A DNA stretch of 64,000 nt from Salinigranum marinum (GCF_024228675.1 NZ_CP100461.1:1116001-1180000), one strand, 5' to 3'; positions 8,305-16,618 are shown, counted from the first letter of the stretch. Program-made: numbers and translations. Notes: a model not told the origin generated them from the sequence alone.

Positions 8305-9108
8305 CTACCCTTCGTGAGCGGCGTCGACGACCGCCCGGACGCGGTCTTCGGCGACGACGTTCGTCGTCTCGCCGCCCGCTTTGAGCGCCGTCCCGACCAC
8401 GACGCCGTCGGCGTGCGCGAGACAGTCGCCGACCGCCTCGGCGGTGACGCCGCTCCCGACGAACAGCGGGGCGTCGTGGCGGGCACAGGCGGCCGCGGCG
8501 CGTTCGAGCCGCGCCGGGTCGACCGCGTGGCCGGTCCCCCGGCCCGAGACGACGACTGCGTCGGCGAGGCCGCGCGTCACGACGTCGTCGACCGACTCGT
8601 CGAGCGACCGCCGCTCGCCCAGCGGCGCGGAGTGTTTGACCCCGACGTCTGCCATGATCTCGATGTCGGCCGCCAGCCGTGAACGGAGTCGGACGGTCTC
8701 GTGGGCGCGACCCTCGATCAGGCCCTGGTCAGTCACGCGCGCGCCGGCGTGGACGTTGACGCGGATGAACGACGCCCCGGTTGCGGCCGCGACCGAGAGG
8801 GCGGCGTCGGCGTCGTTCCGGAGCACGTTCACGCCGACGGGGACGTCGACGGCCTCGACCACCCGGCCGACCGCGTCGGTCATCGACGCGACGACGTGTG
8901 TGGGGACCGACTCGGGGTAGAACGGGACGTCCCCGAAGTTCTCGACCATCACGCCGTCGACGCCGCCGGCGGCGAGCGCGCGGGCGTCAGAAACGGCGCG
9001 CTCGCGGATCCGGTCGCGGTCACCGTCGAAGCCGGGCGCACCGGGCAAGGGCTGGAGGTGGACCATACCGACGACGAGCGCGTCGGCATCGGAGTCGAGG
9101 AGTGTCAT
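8305..9108 (-). CDS. BtpA/SgcQ family protein (TIM barrel)
   Basis: The 267-residue protein begins MTLLDSDADALVVGMVHLQP and carries the BtpA-family landmarks: VGMVHLQPLPGAPGF at 13-27, DGVMVENFGDVPF near 50-62, ASFIRVNVHAGARVTDQGLIEG near 120-141, ADVGVKHS near 157 and an FVGSGVTAEAV phosphate-binding turn near 219. BtpA was found as a photosystem I biogenesis factor in cyanobacteria, but homologues in archaea must do something else; the fold and phosphate-binding turn suggest an aldolase- or isomerase-like enzyme on a phosphorylated substrate. It is divergent from the DUF429-like gene with 108 bases between starts. Confidence 0.78.
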   Translation of the reverse strand: MTLLDSDADALVVGMVHLQPLPGAPGFDGDRDRIRERAVSDARALAAGGVDGVMVENFGDVPFYPESVPTHVVASMTDAVGRVVEAVDVPVGVNVLRNDADAALSVAAATGASFIRVNVHAGARVTDQGLIEGRAHETVRLRSRLAADIEIMADVGVKHSAPLGERRSLDESVDDVVTRGLADAVVVSGRGTGHAVDPARLERAAAACARHDAPLFVGSGVTAEAVGDCLAHADGVVVGTALKAGGETTNVVAEDRVRAVVDAAHEG

Positions 9109-9216
9109 GGGCGAGGCTCTCGGTCGCGGCTCAAAGGCCGTTCGGTCGACCGCTCGTTCCGCGTCCAGCCGTGGGCCGTCCAAAGACTCTTTCGGTCCCC
9201 TTTCGTCCGAACCACT

Positions 9217-9942
9217 GTGTCCCGCTACGTCGGCGTCGACGGCTGTTCGAGCGGGTGGTTCGCGGTCACGTGCGACCCCGACGAGGGGCTCGACTACGCG
9301 CTCCGCTCGGACTTCGCGGCCGTCGTCGACGCCGTCCCGACGGCCGACCGACTGCTCGTCGACATGCCGATCGGCCTCCCCGAGCGCGGCCGCCGGGCGT
9401 GTGACGAGGCCGCCCGGGAGCGACTGGGGTCTCGCGCGTCGACCGTCTTCTTCGCGCCGTGTCGCGCCGTCCTCGACGCCCGGGACCACGAGGCGGCGTC
9501 GGCGGTGAACCGCGACCGGACGGGCTACGGGCTCTCCATCCAGGCGTGGCATCTCGTCCCCCGCATCCGGGAGGTCGACGCGACCCTCCGGTCCTCGCGG
9601 GCGATCCCGCCCGTGGTCGAGGCACACCCGGAACTGTGTTTCGCCACGCTAGGTGACGGACCCGTCTCGGCGTCGAAGGCGACGGCGGCCGGTCGGACGG
9701 AACGGCTCGACCGTCTCCGCGCCGTGCTTCCCGACGTCGACAGGACGTACGAGGCCTGGCTCGACGCGACCCTGCGGAAGGACGTGGCGCGGGACGACGT
9801 CCTCGACGCGCTCGTGCTCGCCGTCAGCGCCGCGGGGCCGCTCGCTCGCGTCCCCGCCGTCCCGGACGAGCAGGTCCCCCGCGACGCCGTCGGGCTCCCG
9901 ATGGAGATTCGGTACCTGGCCGACCACGCGTTCGACACGTGA
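9217..9942 (+). CDS. DUF429 family protein (predicted RNase H-like nuclease fold)
   Basis: This 241-residue protein starts at GTG (VSRYVGVDGCSSGWF) and carries the DUF429 motifs: an N-terminal Asp in YVGVDGCSSGW, LLVDMPIGLPERGRRACD near 47-64, FFAPCRAVL near 77, and a C-terminal DVLDALVLAVSA with conserved Asp residues. The Asp placement resembles the RNase H/retroviral integrase-like fold, so a metal-dependent nuclease role has been predicted for the family; activity is not established. The GTG is chosen because the segment before it is antisense leader of the BtpA-like gene and the fold's first strand begins exactly there. Confidence 0.75.
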   Translation: MSRYVGVDGCSSGWFAVTCDPDEGLDYALRSDFAAVVDAVPTADRLLVDMPIGLPERGRRACDEAARERLGSRASTVFFAPCRAVLDARDHEAASAVNRDRTGYGLSIQAWHLVPRIREVDATLRSSRAIPPVVEAHPELCFATLGDGPVSASKATAAGRTERLDRLRAVLPDVDRTYEAWLDATLRKDVARDDVLDALVLAVSAAGPLARVPAVPDEQVPRDAVGLPMEIRYLADHAFDT

Positions 9943-9987
9943 TGCCGGGAATTTTAGCCGATTAAAACAGTATATACGATATATAAT

Positions 9988-10001
9988 GTTCATATATGAA
10001 C
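9988..10001. promoter_or_regulatory. 14-bp perfect palindrome in AT-rich promoter region
   Basis: GTTCATATATGAAC reads the same on both strands. It sits in an unusually AT-rich stretch (about 9950-10025) just upstream of a haloarchaeal promoter at 10005-10020. Its length and position fit a dimeric regulator's operator overlapping or preceding the BRE; it could also be a chance product of local ATAT repeats. Confidence 0.5.
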
Positions 10002-10004
10002 TCG

Positions 10005-10020
10005 CGAAAGGCTTTTATTG
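10005..10020 (+). promoter_or_regulatory. BRE/TATA promoter
   Basis: CGAAAGG followed directly by CTTTTATTG matches the haloarchaeal BRE-plus-TATA arrangement, predicting a transcript start near 10043. That is about 160 bases before the next convincing start codon (10206), so the transcript would have a long leader or include a short unannotated ORF (GTG 10045 to TAA 10182). Confidence 0.6.
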
Positions 10021-10205
10021 TATAACCCACTACGAAGAGTTGGCGTGAACGACGCATCGACCCACCGCAACCCACCGTGTGTCTCAGTACCTGCCACGTC
10101 GTTGCGCCACAGTCTTCCCGAGCGACCGCGGGAGCGCCATCACCCTGCCATTACCGCTCCCCTTCGCCGCGAAAGTCACTAATCCGTTCCGTCCTCAGGG
10201 CCGGT

Positions 10206-10670
10206 ATGTACACCGGCCGGACGGAACAACCCTGCTGTCTCTGCGACGACGTCGACACCGTCGCCAGACTCGACCTGCCCCCACGAGCCGTGACGCTGAT
10301 GCGGAACTCCGGTCCCATCGCGTGGCGGGACATCGTCGGGGAGGTCTCGATCCACTTCTGCGAGAGCGACTGGGAACTCGTCCGCGAACTCGTTCTCGAC
10401 ATGGGAATGCAACCGCTGTCGCGGTGTAACGTCGCGCGCGCGTCGTTCTCGCTCCGCGAGGACTTCGAGGCGCTGTTGAACGAGACGCGGGACGAACCCG
10501 ATCAGACGGCGCTCGAACGTCGAGTGGTCGACCGGAGTCGGTCGGTCGTCGACGACCCTGACGCCGAACCGCAAGCGGCGGTCCAAGCGCGCGTCGTCCT
10601 CCGCGCGCTCGACGAACTCGGCGTCGTGAGCGAGGACGACCCGGGTACACGCCCCCCGGACCACGCGTAA
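10206..10670 (+). CDS. small haloarchaeal protein with clustered cysteines, function unknown
   Basis: The 154-residue protein begins MYTGRTEQPCCLCDDVDTV. Cys10, Cys11 and Cys13 together with Cys52 (HFCESDWELVRELV) could make a zinc site. The second half (FSLREDFEALLNETRDEP onward) is helical and acidic and resembles the tail of small regulatory or adaptor proteins, but I do not recognise a family. The first Met is used because the frame further upstream has a different, basic composition. It lies 58 bases before the DICT-like gene and may share its promoter at 10005-10020, which carries a palindrome; that would make it a controlled gene. Confidence 0.6.
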   Translation: MYTGRTEQPCCLCDDVDTVARLDLPPRAVTLMRNSGPIAWRDIVGEVSIHFCESDWELVRELVLDMGMQPLSRCNVARASFSLREDFEALLNETRDEPDQTALERRVVDRSRSVVDDPDAEPQAAVQARVVLRALDELGVVSEDDPGTRPPDHA

Positions 10671-10728
10671 CGTCCCGCCACGGCCCGCACGCGAACGGTT
10701 ATCTCCCAGTTCACCGTAGCCGAACCGA

Positions 10729-11412
10729 ATGTCGCTGGGAGCCATCATCGACCGGGTCGAACGGTCCCAGCGTCGCCTGACGCTCGTGTCGCCCCCGTCG
10801 CGGGCGGTCGTGGATCGGGTCGAGCGGGCCTTCGCTCCGCTGTGGGTCCGCGTCGACGTCGAGGAGGGGACGGACCGGCCGACCGCGATGGTTCACGACG
10901 GCACGGATGTCGTCTCGGTCGTCCCGCTCGACGAGAGCGACGCGGGGCTCGAATCGGCGACCGACGCACTGACGTCCGCGCTGTCGACGCCGGAGTGCAC
11001 GACGTTCGCCTCCGCCGACCGCCGGGGGATGGTCGCCGCGACCCGGGAGATCGAAGACCGTGCCTGGCGCGTCCGCCGCGGCCGCCTCCGCGCCGGCTTC
11101 CAACACGTCCGTGCGCTCGTCGACCAGCGCGCGGTCTACGCACGGCTCTCGCTGGTGCTCGACGTGCACGCGTACGCCGCCCCCGACGGTCGCCGTCACC
11201 CACCCGACGTGGGCTCCGCGATCGTCCACCTCGACGCCGCGCCGGAGATCGAACGCTCCTGGTTCGTCGTCTACGACGGCGGCGACGGGGCGAACGAGTA
11301 CAAGTGTACGCTCCTCGCCGAGGAGCGCGACGACGGCCGGTTCTCGGGCTTTCTGACGTACGCACCCGACCTCGTCGACGAGATCGACGCGTACCTAGCC
11401 GCGGCGTACTGA
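10729..11412 (+). CDS. DICT-like sensory domain protein
   Basis: The 227-residue protein starts MSLGAIIDRVERSQRRLTLVSP and consists almost wholly of what looks like a DICT domain: an N-terminal strand-helix block, a central FASADRRGMVAATREIEDRAWR (about 91-112), and a C-terminal RSWFVVYDGGDGANEYKCTLLAEER strand block. DICT domains occur in diguanylate cyclases and two-component proteins and are thought to sense light or ligands. No kinase or output domain is present here, so it must act as a separate sensor or adaptor. Assignment is by overall pattern and is moderate. Confidence 0.6.
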   Translation: MSLGAIIDRVERSQRRLTLVSPPSRAVVDRVERAFAPLWVRVDVEEGTDRPTAMVHDGTDVVSVVPLDESDAGLESATDALTSALSTPECTTFASADRRGMVAATREIEDRAWRVRRGRLRAGFQHVRALVDQRAVYARLSLVLDVHAYAAPDGRRHPPDVGSAIVHLDAAPEIERSWFVVYDGGDGANEYKCTLLAEERDDGRFSGFLTYAPDLVDEIDAYLAAAY

Positions 11413-11419
11413 CTCACCG

Positions 11420-11716
11420 TCACCAGCGGACCCGAAAGCCCGACTCCCCCTCGGGCGGGTCGTAGCGCACGTCGACGTCCTCGACGACGGCCGCGGCGCT
11501 CCCGGTGTGACACCACTCGACGAGCGCCTCAACGTCCGCCTCTCGTCCCTCGAACACCGCCTCGACCCGCCCGTCGTCGAGGTTTCGGACCCAGCCGTCG
11601 ACGTCGCGTTCACCCGCCGCCTCGCGGGTGCTGGCACGGTAGTAGACGCCCTGTACGCGGCCGGAGACGAACACGTGTGCGCGAACCCGGTCGTCGTCCG
11701 CGTCGGCTTCGCTCAT
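11420..11716 (-). CDS. acyP: acylphosphatase
   Basis: This 98-residue enzyme hydrolyses acyl phosphates to carboxylate and phosphate in the cytoplasm. The catalytic signature is complete: HVFVSGRVQGVYYRAS with catalytic Arg27, and GWVRNLDDGRVEAVFEG with catalytic Asn45. Length is that of the family plus an acidic N-terminal extension of about 10 residues. The start at 11716 is preferred over the long antisense frame. It converges on the DICT-like gene (7 bases apart) and is divergent from the mutase gene with 117 bases between starts, where CAGTATAAGT at about 11801-11810 is a probable TATA box for the mutase. Confidence 0.93.
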   Translation of the reverse strand: MSEADADDDRVRAHVFVSGRVQGVYYRASTREAAGERDVDGWVRNLDDGRVEAVFEGREADVEALVEWCHTGSAAAVVEDVDVRYDPPEGESGFRVRW

Positions 11717-11833
11717 ACCCCTCGTTCGTGCGCGGTGCGTAATGAACCCTCGTGGCCCGACCCGTGCCTGCCCCTCCTCGGGCCGGTGATCGATGACCGA
11801 CAGTATAAGTGCAGCCCCCGAGTGGGGTCCGGT

Positions 11834-13207
11834 ATGGAGCTGTTCGGTACCGCGGGGATCCGCGGTGACACGACATCGCGTGTGACGCCCGAGCTCGCGC
11901 TCGCGGTGGGCCGTGCGGCGGGCCTCGCCGCGGTGGCGACGGGCGACGCGGAGTTCGTCGTCGGGCGAGATGGGCGGACGACGGGCGAGGCGCTGGCGTC
12001 GGCGGTCGAGGCCGGACTGCTGTCCGCGGGTGCGACGGTTCGGCGCGCCGGCGTCGTCCCGACGCCGACGCTGGCGTTTGCCTCCCGCGGTCGGCGCGGC
12101 GTGATGCTCACCGCGAGCCACAACCCACCGGCCGACAACGGGCTCAAGCTGTTCGTCGACGGCGTCGAGTACGACCGCTCGATGGAGGAGGTCGTCGAGT
12201 CGCGCGTCGAGGAGGACGCCCCGCCGGTCTCGTGGGATCGCTGGGGCGCCACCGAACACGTCGCCCCGTTGCCGCGGTACCGTCGCGCGGTCGTCTCGTA
12301 CGCCCGGGGCGTGGGCGGGGCGCTCGACGGCCTCCCGGTGGCGGTCGACTGCGGTAACGGTATGGGGTCGCTCGGGACGCCGGGCGTGCTCCGCGAACTC
12401 GGCGCGCGCGTCGTCGGCCTCAACGACAACGTCGACGGTCACTTCCCCGGGCGGGAGTCGAAACCGACGCCCGAATCGCTCGCTGACCTCCGTGCGTTCG
12501 TCGCCGACGGCGACGTCTCGCTCGGGATCGGTCACGACGGCGACGCCGACCGGATCGTCGTGGTCAACGCCGACGGCGAGGTCGTTCACGAGGACACGGT
12601 CGTCGCGATCCTCGCGTCGGCGTACGTCCGTGCGGCGGTTGCCGACGGGATCGAGACGCCCGTAGTCGTGACGACGCCGAACGCCTCGGGCCGCATCGAC
12701 GAACAGGTCGCCGCGGCTGGCGGGCGGGTCGAACGGGTCCGCCTGGGGGCGCTCCACGAGGGCATCGCCAGCGCCCGTGCGGCGGGCGGTCACGTCGCCT
12801 TCGCCGCCGAACCGTGGAAACACGTCCACACCGCGTTCGGCGGCTGGATCGACGGGATCTGCTCGGCCGCGGTCGTCGCCCGCCTCGTCGCCGGCCACGA
12901 CGAGGGGCTGGCGGGGCTCCGTGCGCCGGTCACGGAACGGCCCTACCGGAAGGTGTCTGTCCCCTGTCCCGACGCGGCCAAGCGGACGGCCATGGGTCGG
13001 CTCGAAACCGACCTCCCGGAGGCGTTCCCCGGGGCGGACGTCGACACCGAACACGGCGTCAGGGTGGAGTTCCCCGACGCCTCGTGGCTCCTCGTTCGAC
13101 CCTCGGGCACGGAGCCGTACGTCCGGATCTACGCCGAGAGCGACGCCGTCGACGCGCTCGTCGCGGAGGCGCGCGAGGTCGTCGAACGCGCCGTCGACGA
13201 CGCCTGA
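11834..13207 (+). CDS. glmM: phosphohexomutase, GlmM/ManB type
   Basis: The 457-residue alpha-D-phosphohexomutase has the phosphoserine loop TASHNPP (Ser95), the metal loop GHDGDADR (Asp235, Asp237, Asp239) and the phosphate-binding loop RPSGTEPYVRIY near 422-433. It interconverts hexosamine or hexose 6- and 1-phosphates for nucleotide-sugar synthesis, hence glycoprotein and cell-surface glycan supply. The sugar-recognition loop reads AEPWKHVH instead of the usual GEQSGH-type sequence, so the exact sugar (glucosamine or mannose/glucose) is uncertain. The ATG at 11834 gives a standard MELFGTAGIRG start; the frame upstream overlaps acylphosphatase. Confidence 0.85.
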   Translation: MELFGTAGIRGDTTSRVTPELALAVGRAAGLAAVATGDAEFVVGRDGRTTGEALASAVEAGLLSAGATVRRAGVVPTPTLAFASRGRRGVMLTASHNPPADNGLKLFVDGVEYDRSMEEVVESRVEEDAPPVSWDRWGATEHVAPLPRYRRAVVSYARGVGGALDGLPVAVDCGNGMGSLGTPGVLRELGARVVGLNDNVDGHFPGRESKPTPESLADLRAFVADGDVSLGIGHDGDADRIVVVNADGEVVHEDTVVAILASAYVRAAVADGIETPVVVTTPNASGRIDEQVAAAGGRVERVRLGALHEGIASARAAGGHVAFAAEPWKHVHTAFGGWIDGICSAAVVARLVAGHDEGLAGLRAPVTERPYRKVSVPCPDAAKRTAMGRLETDLPEAFPGADVDTEHGVRVEFPDASWLLVRPSGTEPYVRIYAESDAVDALVAEAREVVERAVDDA

Positions 13208-13240
13208 GCCGCCCGTTTCGCGTGGTCCACTAAACGACGG

Positions 13241-13249
13241 ATTTATTGA
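13241..13249 (+). promoter_or_regulatory. TATA box of the BMP lipoprotein gene
   Basis: ATTTATTGA lies 24-32 bases before the ATG at 13273, the spacing of a leaderless haloarchaeal promoter. It supports 13273 rather than any upstream start. Confidence 0.65.
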
Positions 13250-13272
13250 CGGCACGCCGCCTGGTGTTGCGT

Positions 13273-14358
13273 ATGCCTCTCGAAAACGTGGATAGACGGA
13301 CGTTCGTCAAGGGAACCGGGGTCGTCGGCCTCGCTGGACTCGCCGGCTGTGCCGGTGGCGCCTCCGGTGGCGGAGGCGACGGCGGAAGCGGCGAAGACGC
13401 GACCAACGTCGGGATGGTGTACGCGACCGGCGGCCTCGGCGACGGCTCGTTCAACGACCAGGCCCAGCAGGGGGCGTTCCGCGCTCGCGACGAACTCGGC
13501 GTCCAGATCGGCGAGACCCAGCCGGACGAGGTGGCCCAGTTCAGCACGTTCCAACAGCAGTTCGCCCAGTCGTCGGACCCGACGTACGAACTCATCTGCT
13601 GCATCGGCTTCCTCCAGACCGACGCGCTGAGCGCCACGGCCGAGGAGTACCCCGACCAGAACTTCATGCTCGTCGACTCGGTCGTCGACGCGTCGAACGT
13701 CGCCAACTACGTGTTCGCCGAACACGAGGGGTCGTATCTGGTCGGGCAGATGGCGGGGCTGCTCACGACGATGGACTTCTCGGCCGGCGCGGGGTCGACG
13801 GCTCCCGACTCGTCGACCGTCGGCTTCGTCGGCGGCGTCGAGTCCGACCTCATCCGGAAGTTCCAGGCCGGCTACGAGGCCGGCGTCGCGGCCGCGAACG
13901 AGGATATCGAGGTGTTGACGAACTACACGGGGAGCTTCAATGACCCCGCCGCGGGCAAGGAGGCGGCGCTCGCGATGTACAACAACGGCGCGGACGTCGT
14001 CTACCACGCCTCGGGCAACACCGGGACGGGCGTCTTCCAGGCGGCCCAGGAACAGAGCCGGTTCGCCATCGGCGTCGACCGCGACCAGTCCGTCACCAAG
14101 GACTCCTTCGCGGACGTCATCCTCGCCAGCATGGTCAAGCGCGTCGACACCGCCGTGTACGACGCCATCGAGTCGATCGTCAACGACGAGTTCCAGGGAG
14201 GGAGCACGGTCACGCTCGGCCTCGACGCCGAGGGCGTCGCCGCCGTCTACGGCTCCGAACTCGGCAGCGAACTCCCCCAAGAGGTCACGGACGCAGTCAC
14301 CGCCTCCCGGGAGTCGATCATCGCCGGCGACGTGTCGGTGCCGACCAGCCCGCAGTAA
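13273..14358 (+). CDS. BMP family ABC transporter substrate-binding lipoprotein
   Basis: This 361-residue extracellular protein has a Tat-type signal (RR at 8-9) and a lipobox ending at Cys26, then a Gly/Ser linker. The mature part is a Med/BMP (PnrA-like) binding protein: GMVYATGGLGDGSFNDQAQQG near 47-67 is the family's hallmark, followed by VGFVGGVES near 187 and VVYHASGNTGTGVFQAAQ near 246. BMP proteins mostly bind purine or other nucleosides and hand them to a RbsA-like ATPase and two permeases; those genes lie at 17156-21043 in the same direction, beyond a lower-GC insertion. The original operon therefore seems to have been split. Confidence 0.9.
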   Translation: MPLENVDRRTFVKGTGVVGLAGLAGCAGGASGGGGDGGSGEDATNVGMVYATGGLGDGSFNDQAQQGAFRARDELGVQIGETQPDEVAQFSTFQQQFAQSSDPTYELICCIGFLQTDALSATAEEYPDQNFMLVDSVVDASNVANYVFAEHEGSYLVGQMAGLLTTMDFSAGAGSTAPDSSTVGFVGGVESDLIRKFQAGYEAGVAAANEDIEVLTNYTGSFNDPAAGKEAALAMYNNGADVVYHASGNTGTGVFQAAQEQSRFAIGVDRDQSVTKDSFADVILASMVKRVDTAVYDAIESIVNDEFQGGSTVTLGLDAEGVAAVYGSELGSELPQEVTDAVTASRESIIAGDVSVPTSPQ

Positions 14359-14471
14359 GGCCGAGTCCGAGGCGGACGCCGACCGTTACCGGTTTCTCGA
14401 GGAGATGGTGGCCCGTACCGAACCCTTGTTTCGTAGGTATCGACTCTTCGAGAAGGAGTCGGTTGGACCCG

Positions 14472-14492
14472 AGCGTCAGGAGACCTGACGCT
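14472..14492. repeat. perfect 9-bp inverted repeat with 3-base loop
   Basis: AGCGTCAGG and CCTGACGCT flank AGA. It lies 114 bases after the BMP gene stop, at the edge of the lower-GC block. No T-run follows directly, so a terminator role is weak; it may be a remnant of a mobile element end. Confidence 0.5.
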
Positions 14493-14580
14493 GTTGATTC
14501 CGTCGTACCCTGTCAGAACCAGCCTGCTGGACACCGAGGTCGAGTCGGTCAGTCTGGATACTGGTGGATGCTACTCCGTT

Positions 14581-14739
14581 TCACTCCGTAAGCAGAGCCA
14601 GCAGTCCGAAACGTGAGTTAATTCTCCGCCTGTCGAAACTCTGGTTGGTACGCGACGAGTCCGTCCCCCCGTCGAATGCACGCCGATGCACCTCGTAGAC
14701 AGCATCAGCATCGCCTGCAGTAAACGGTCGCATCTGCAT
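14581..14739 (-). pseudogene. possible N-terminal remnant of a GNAT acetyltransferase
   Basis: The minus-strand ORF starts MQMRPFTAGDADAVYEVHRR, which resembles the first strand and helix of GNAT N-acetyltransferases (MxxRPxTxxDAxAVxxVHR). After residue 24 the similarity fades into Ser/Arg-rich sequence and it stops at 52 residues, far short of the usual 140-160. No acetyl-CoA binding loop is present. It is best read as the decayed end of a gene, but a match this short could be chance. Confidence 0.35.
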
Positions 14740-15041
14740 GAACCGTTCTCTCGTATTGGAGGATGGCTCCGCACAGCAAGAACTCCTCGAATCTGCACGG
14801 TGCTGATTCCCGTCCCCGGTCGGCAATTCCGCCAGTCGCTCAGTTGATCGGTAGCGACCGACTCGCGCTTCGTGTTCGGCACCAGTTGAACGACCCTCAG
14901 CGTCCAGTCAGAACCCGTGTGACCGATACAGAGGCTCTAGCGGGTGCGGGAGACGACCCGCAGAATACGGAGAGCGTCTTCAGCACGCAAACGCCGGTAC
15001 CCCGCTGCGTTCCCCATGAGTTGGCTTCGGAGAAACGACTC

Positions 15042-16409
15042 TCACTCGTCCACGTCGTCCCTGGCGTGAATCTTAGCCTGTTCGCGAGCACTGGGATTGA
15101 CCGACTCTTTGAACGGAACCTTCGCCAGCGTCGCATAGACGGGGTCGCCGGACTCCTCGGCGTACTCGTCCGGGAGATGTACCTCGAACTCCAGGTCGAG
15201 GTCCGCGTCGTATATCGAGTCGTCGAGCGGGACGTCGGTTGCGGCCTGCAGCGTCGCCGCTGGCACGAACCCGAGGCCGATGTTGGCCTCGAGGTCCGGA
15301 TTCCAGCCCGCCGACGTCAGGTAGCCACATTCGTCGCCCGTCTCCGGGTCCGAGATGAGCCAGAAGTCCGAGGCCCACTCCAGAATCGGTTCGCCTGCCA
15401 TTTTCAGGCCGACCAGTTTGTGCGTGAACGGGAACTCGCCGTTTTCGATGGCTTCCTTCTGGCGTTCCAGTTCGGCTTTGCCGACGTAGTCCGCGTCCTT
15501 GTCGTCGGGGACCTGATAGCCGAGATTGACCTGGAACGGCGACGTCTCGTGGTCCATGTCCTGCCCCAACGACAGGATTCCGGCCGCGATCCGTCGACGA
15601 CCGTTAACTGGCGTCGCGGCACCGCCGTGACCTTTGACCGTTTCGAGCACCGGCTCCCACACTGCTTCGGCGTTCGTCGTCGCCTCGCGGACGTATATCT
15701 CGAACCCCGCCTCTCCGGAGAAGCCCGTTTGGCTCACCAACACCGGGACGCCGTTGATCGTCGCGTCCAACAATCCGTAGTACGGAACGTCTTCGACCGC
15801 GTCGTCGATGAGCGACTCGATCACATCGGGCGATTTCGGGCCCTGAACCTGCATCGGCGAGACGTCGATCTCGTCGATGTCGACCTCGAAGTCGTTCCCA
15901 ACCGTGACCCCTTGCAACCACTGTAGCAGGTCCGAATCGGCGATGGAGAACCAGAACTCGTCGTCGTCGGGTCGCAACAAGACGAAGTCGTTGAGGATGC
16001 CGCCGTCCTCGTTGCAGCAAATGGCGTACTTGCCACGCATCGGCTCGATGTCGGTGGCGTCCCGCGTGATGACGTAGTCGACGAACGCCTCGGCGTCGGG
16101 CCCCTCGACACGAATCTGGCGCTCGACCGCGACGTCCCACAGCGCTACGTGGTTGACCAGCAGCTCGTACTCGGCTTCCGAACCGCCGTCTTCGGGGTCG
16201 ATGTACGCCCGAGGGTGGTACATGTGGTTGTACACGGTCGCCTCGTGACAGCCTTCCTCGACGGAGAGGTGCCAGAACGGTGACTTCCGGACCCGGTTCG
16301 AGATCACGAGGTCGATGTCTGCGTCGCCCGTTTGGCGCAGATTTCGGGGAACGGTGCGATCCGACTGGTCGACGCTGGGGTGGTTCGGATTGCGTTCGTT
16401 TTCAGACAT
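15042..16409 (-). CDS. GcvT-family methyltransferase, dimethylsulfoniopropionate demethylase (DmdA)-like
   Basis: The 455-residue protein belongs to the aminomethyltransferase (GcvT) folate-binding family. Its N-terminus, RVRKSPFWHLSVEEGC then ATVYNHMYHPRAY, is close to the DmdA pattern (SRRxRxTPF ... xxVYNHM), and it keeps LVNHVALWDVAVERQIRVEG, QVQGPKSPDV, SQTGFSGEAGFEIYV and a C-terminal barrel. DmdA transfers a methyl group from dimethylsulfoniopropionate to tetrahydrofolate; related members demethylate glycine betaine derivatives or aromatic ethers, so the substrate is a guess. It is about 85 residues longer than bacterial DmdA, mainly from an N-terminal tail and C-terminal insertions. 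It probably shares a transcript with the small ORF just upstream and lies in a lower-GC block inside the BMP transporter locus, suggesting acquisition. Confidence 0.75.
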   Translation of the reverse strand: MSENERNPNHPSVDQSDRTVPRNLRQTGDADIDLVISNRVRKSPFWHLSVEEGCHEATVYNHMYHPRAYIDPEDGGSEAEYELLVNHVALWDVAVERQIRVEGPDAEAFVDYVITRDATDIEPMRGKYAICCNEDGGILNDFVLLRPDDDEFWFSIADSDLLQWLQGVTVGNDFEVDIDEIDVSPMQVQGPKSPDVIESLIDDAVEDVPYYGLLDATINGVPVLVSQTGFSGEAGFEIYVREATTNAEAVWEPVLETVKGHGGAATPVNGRRRIAAGILSLGQDMDHETSPFQVNLGYQVPDDKDADYVGKAELERQKEAIENGEFPFTHKLVGLKMAGEPILEWASDFWLISDPETGDECGYLTSAGWNPDLEANIGLGFVPAATLQAATDVPLDDSIYDADLDLEFEVHLPDEYAEESGDPVYATLAKVPFKESVNPSAREQAKIHARDDVDE

Positions 16410-16415
16410 TACTGT

Positions 16416-16565
16416 CTATTTCAGTGGTCCTACGCCGTGGTTGAACAGCCGTCCCCAGAGACGCTCGAACCGACTGGTTTCGACCGGCGAGGTGACACCG
16501 GCGGGGAGGTAGAGTTCAGGCTCGGTCGCTCTGTCTCGATCGTCGGCACGGGTTCTTGCTGCCAT
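16416..16565 (-). CDS. novel small protein (49 aa) upstream of the DmdA-like gene
   Basis: Reading the minus strand from the ATG at 16565 gives 49 residues beginning MAARTRADDRDRATEPELYL and ending in RLFNHGVGPLK, with the stop six bases before the DmdA-like ATG. A clear TATAAATAG box (16619-16627) lies 54-62 bases upstream, predicting a leader of about 30 bases. Promoter, short leader, ORF and tight spacing together make it a likely translated gene and the first of a two-gene operon. It has no membrane segment, Cys or known motif: an Arg/Asp-rich N-terminus, then a hydrophobic/aromatic stretch that could bind a partner. It may instead be only a leader peptide. Confidence 0.5.
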   Translation of the reverse strand: MAARTRADDRDRATEPELYLPAGVTSPVETSRFERLWGRLFNHGVGPLK

Positions 16566-16618
16566 ACGGCCCAGTGGACGACCCGTGACCACATCGGTTT
16601 GCAGCTTATTCGTATAAT

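Larger units (their letters stand above)
14359..15041. other. 683-bp lower-GC intergenic block, mostly noncoding
   Basis: Between the BMP gene and the DmdA-like gene the base composition drops visibly below that of the flanking genes, and no ORF has haloarchaeal protein character. It holds the 14472-14492 hairpin and one possible GNAT remnant (14581-14739). The remaining ORFs are Arg/Ser/Cys-rich shadows. It looks like decayed DNA at an insertion junction. Confidence 0.6.

Noticed and set aside
10045-10182. 45-codon GTG ORF in the leader of the gene at 10206
   Set aside because: It has a promoter at the right distance but a basic, Pro/His/Arg-rich composition not typical of the genome; kept only as a possible leader peptide.
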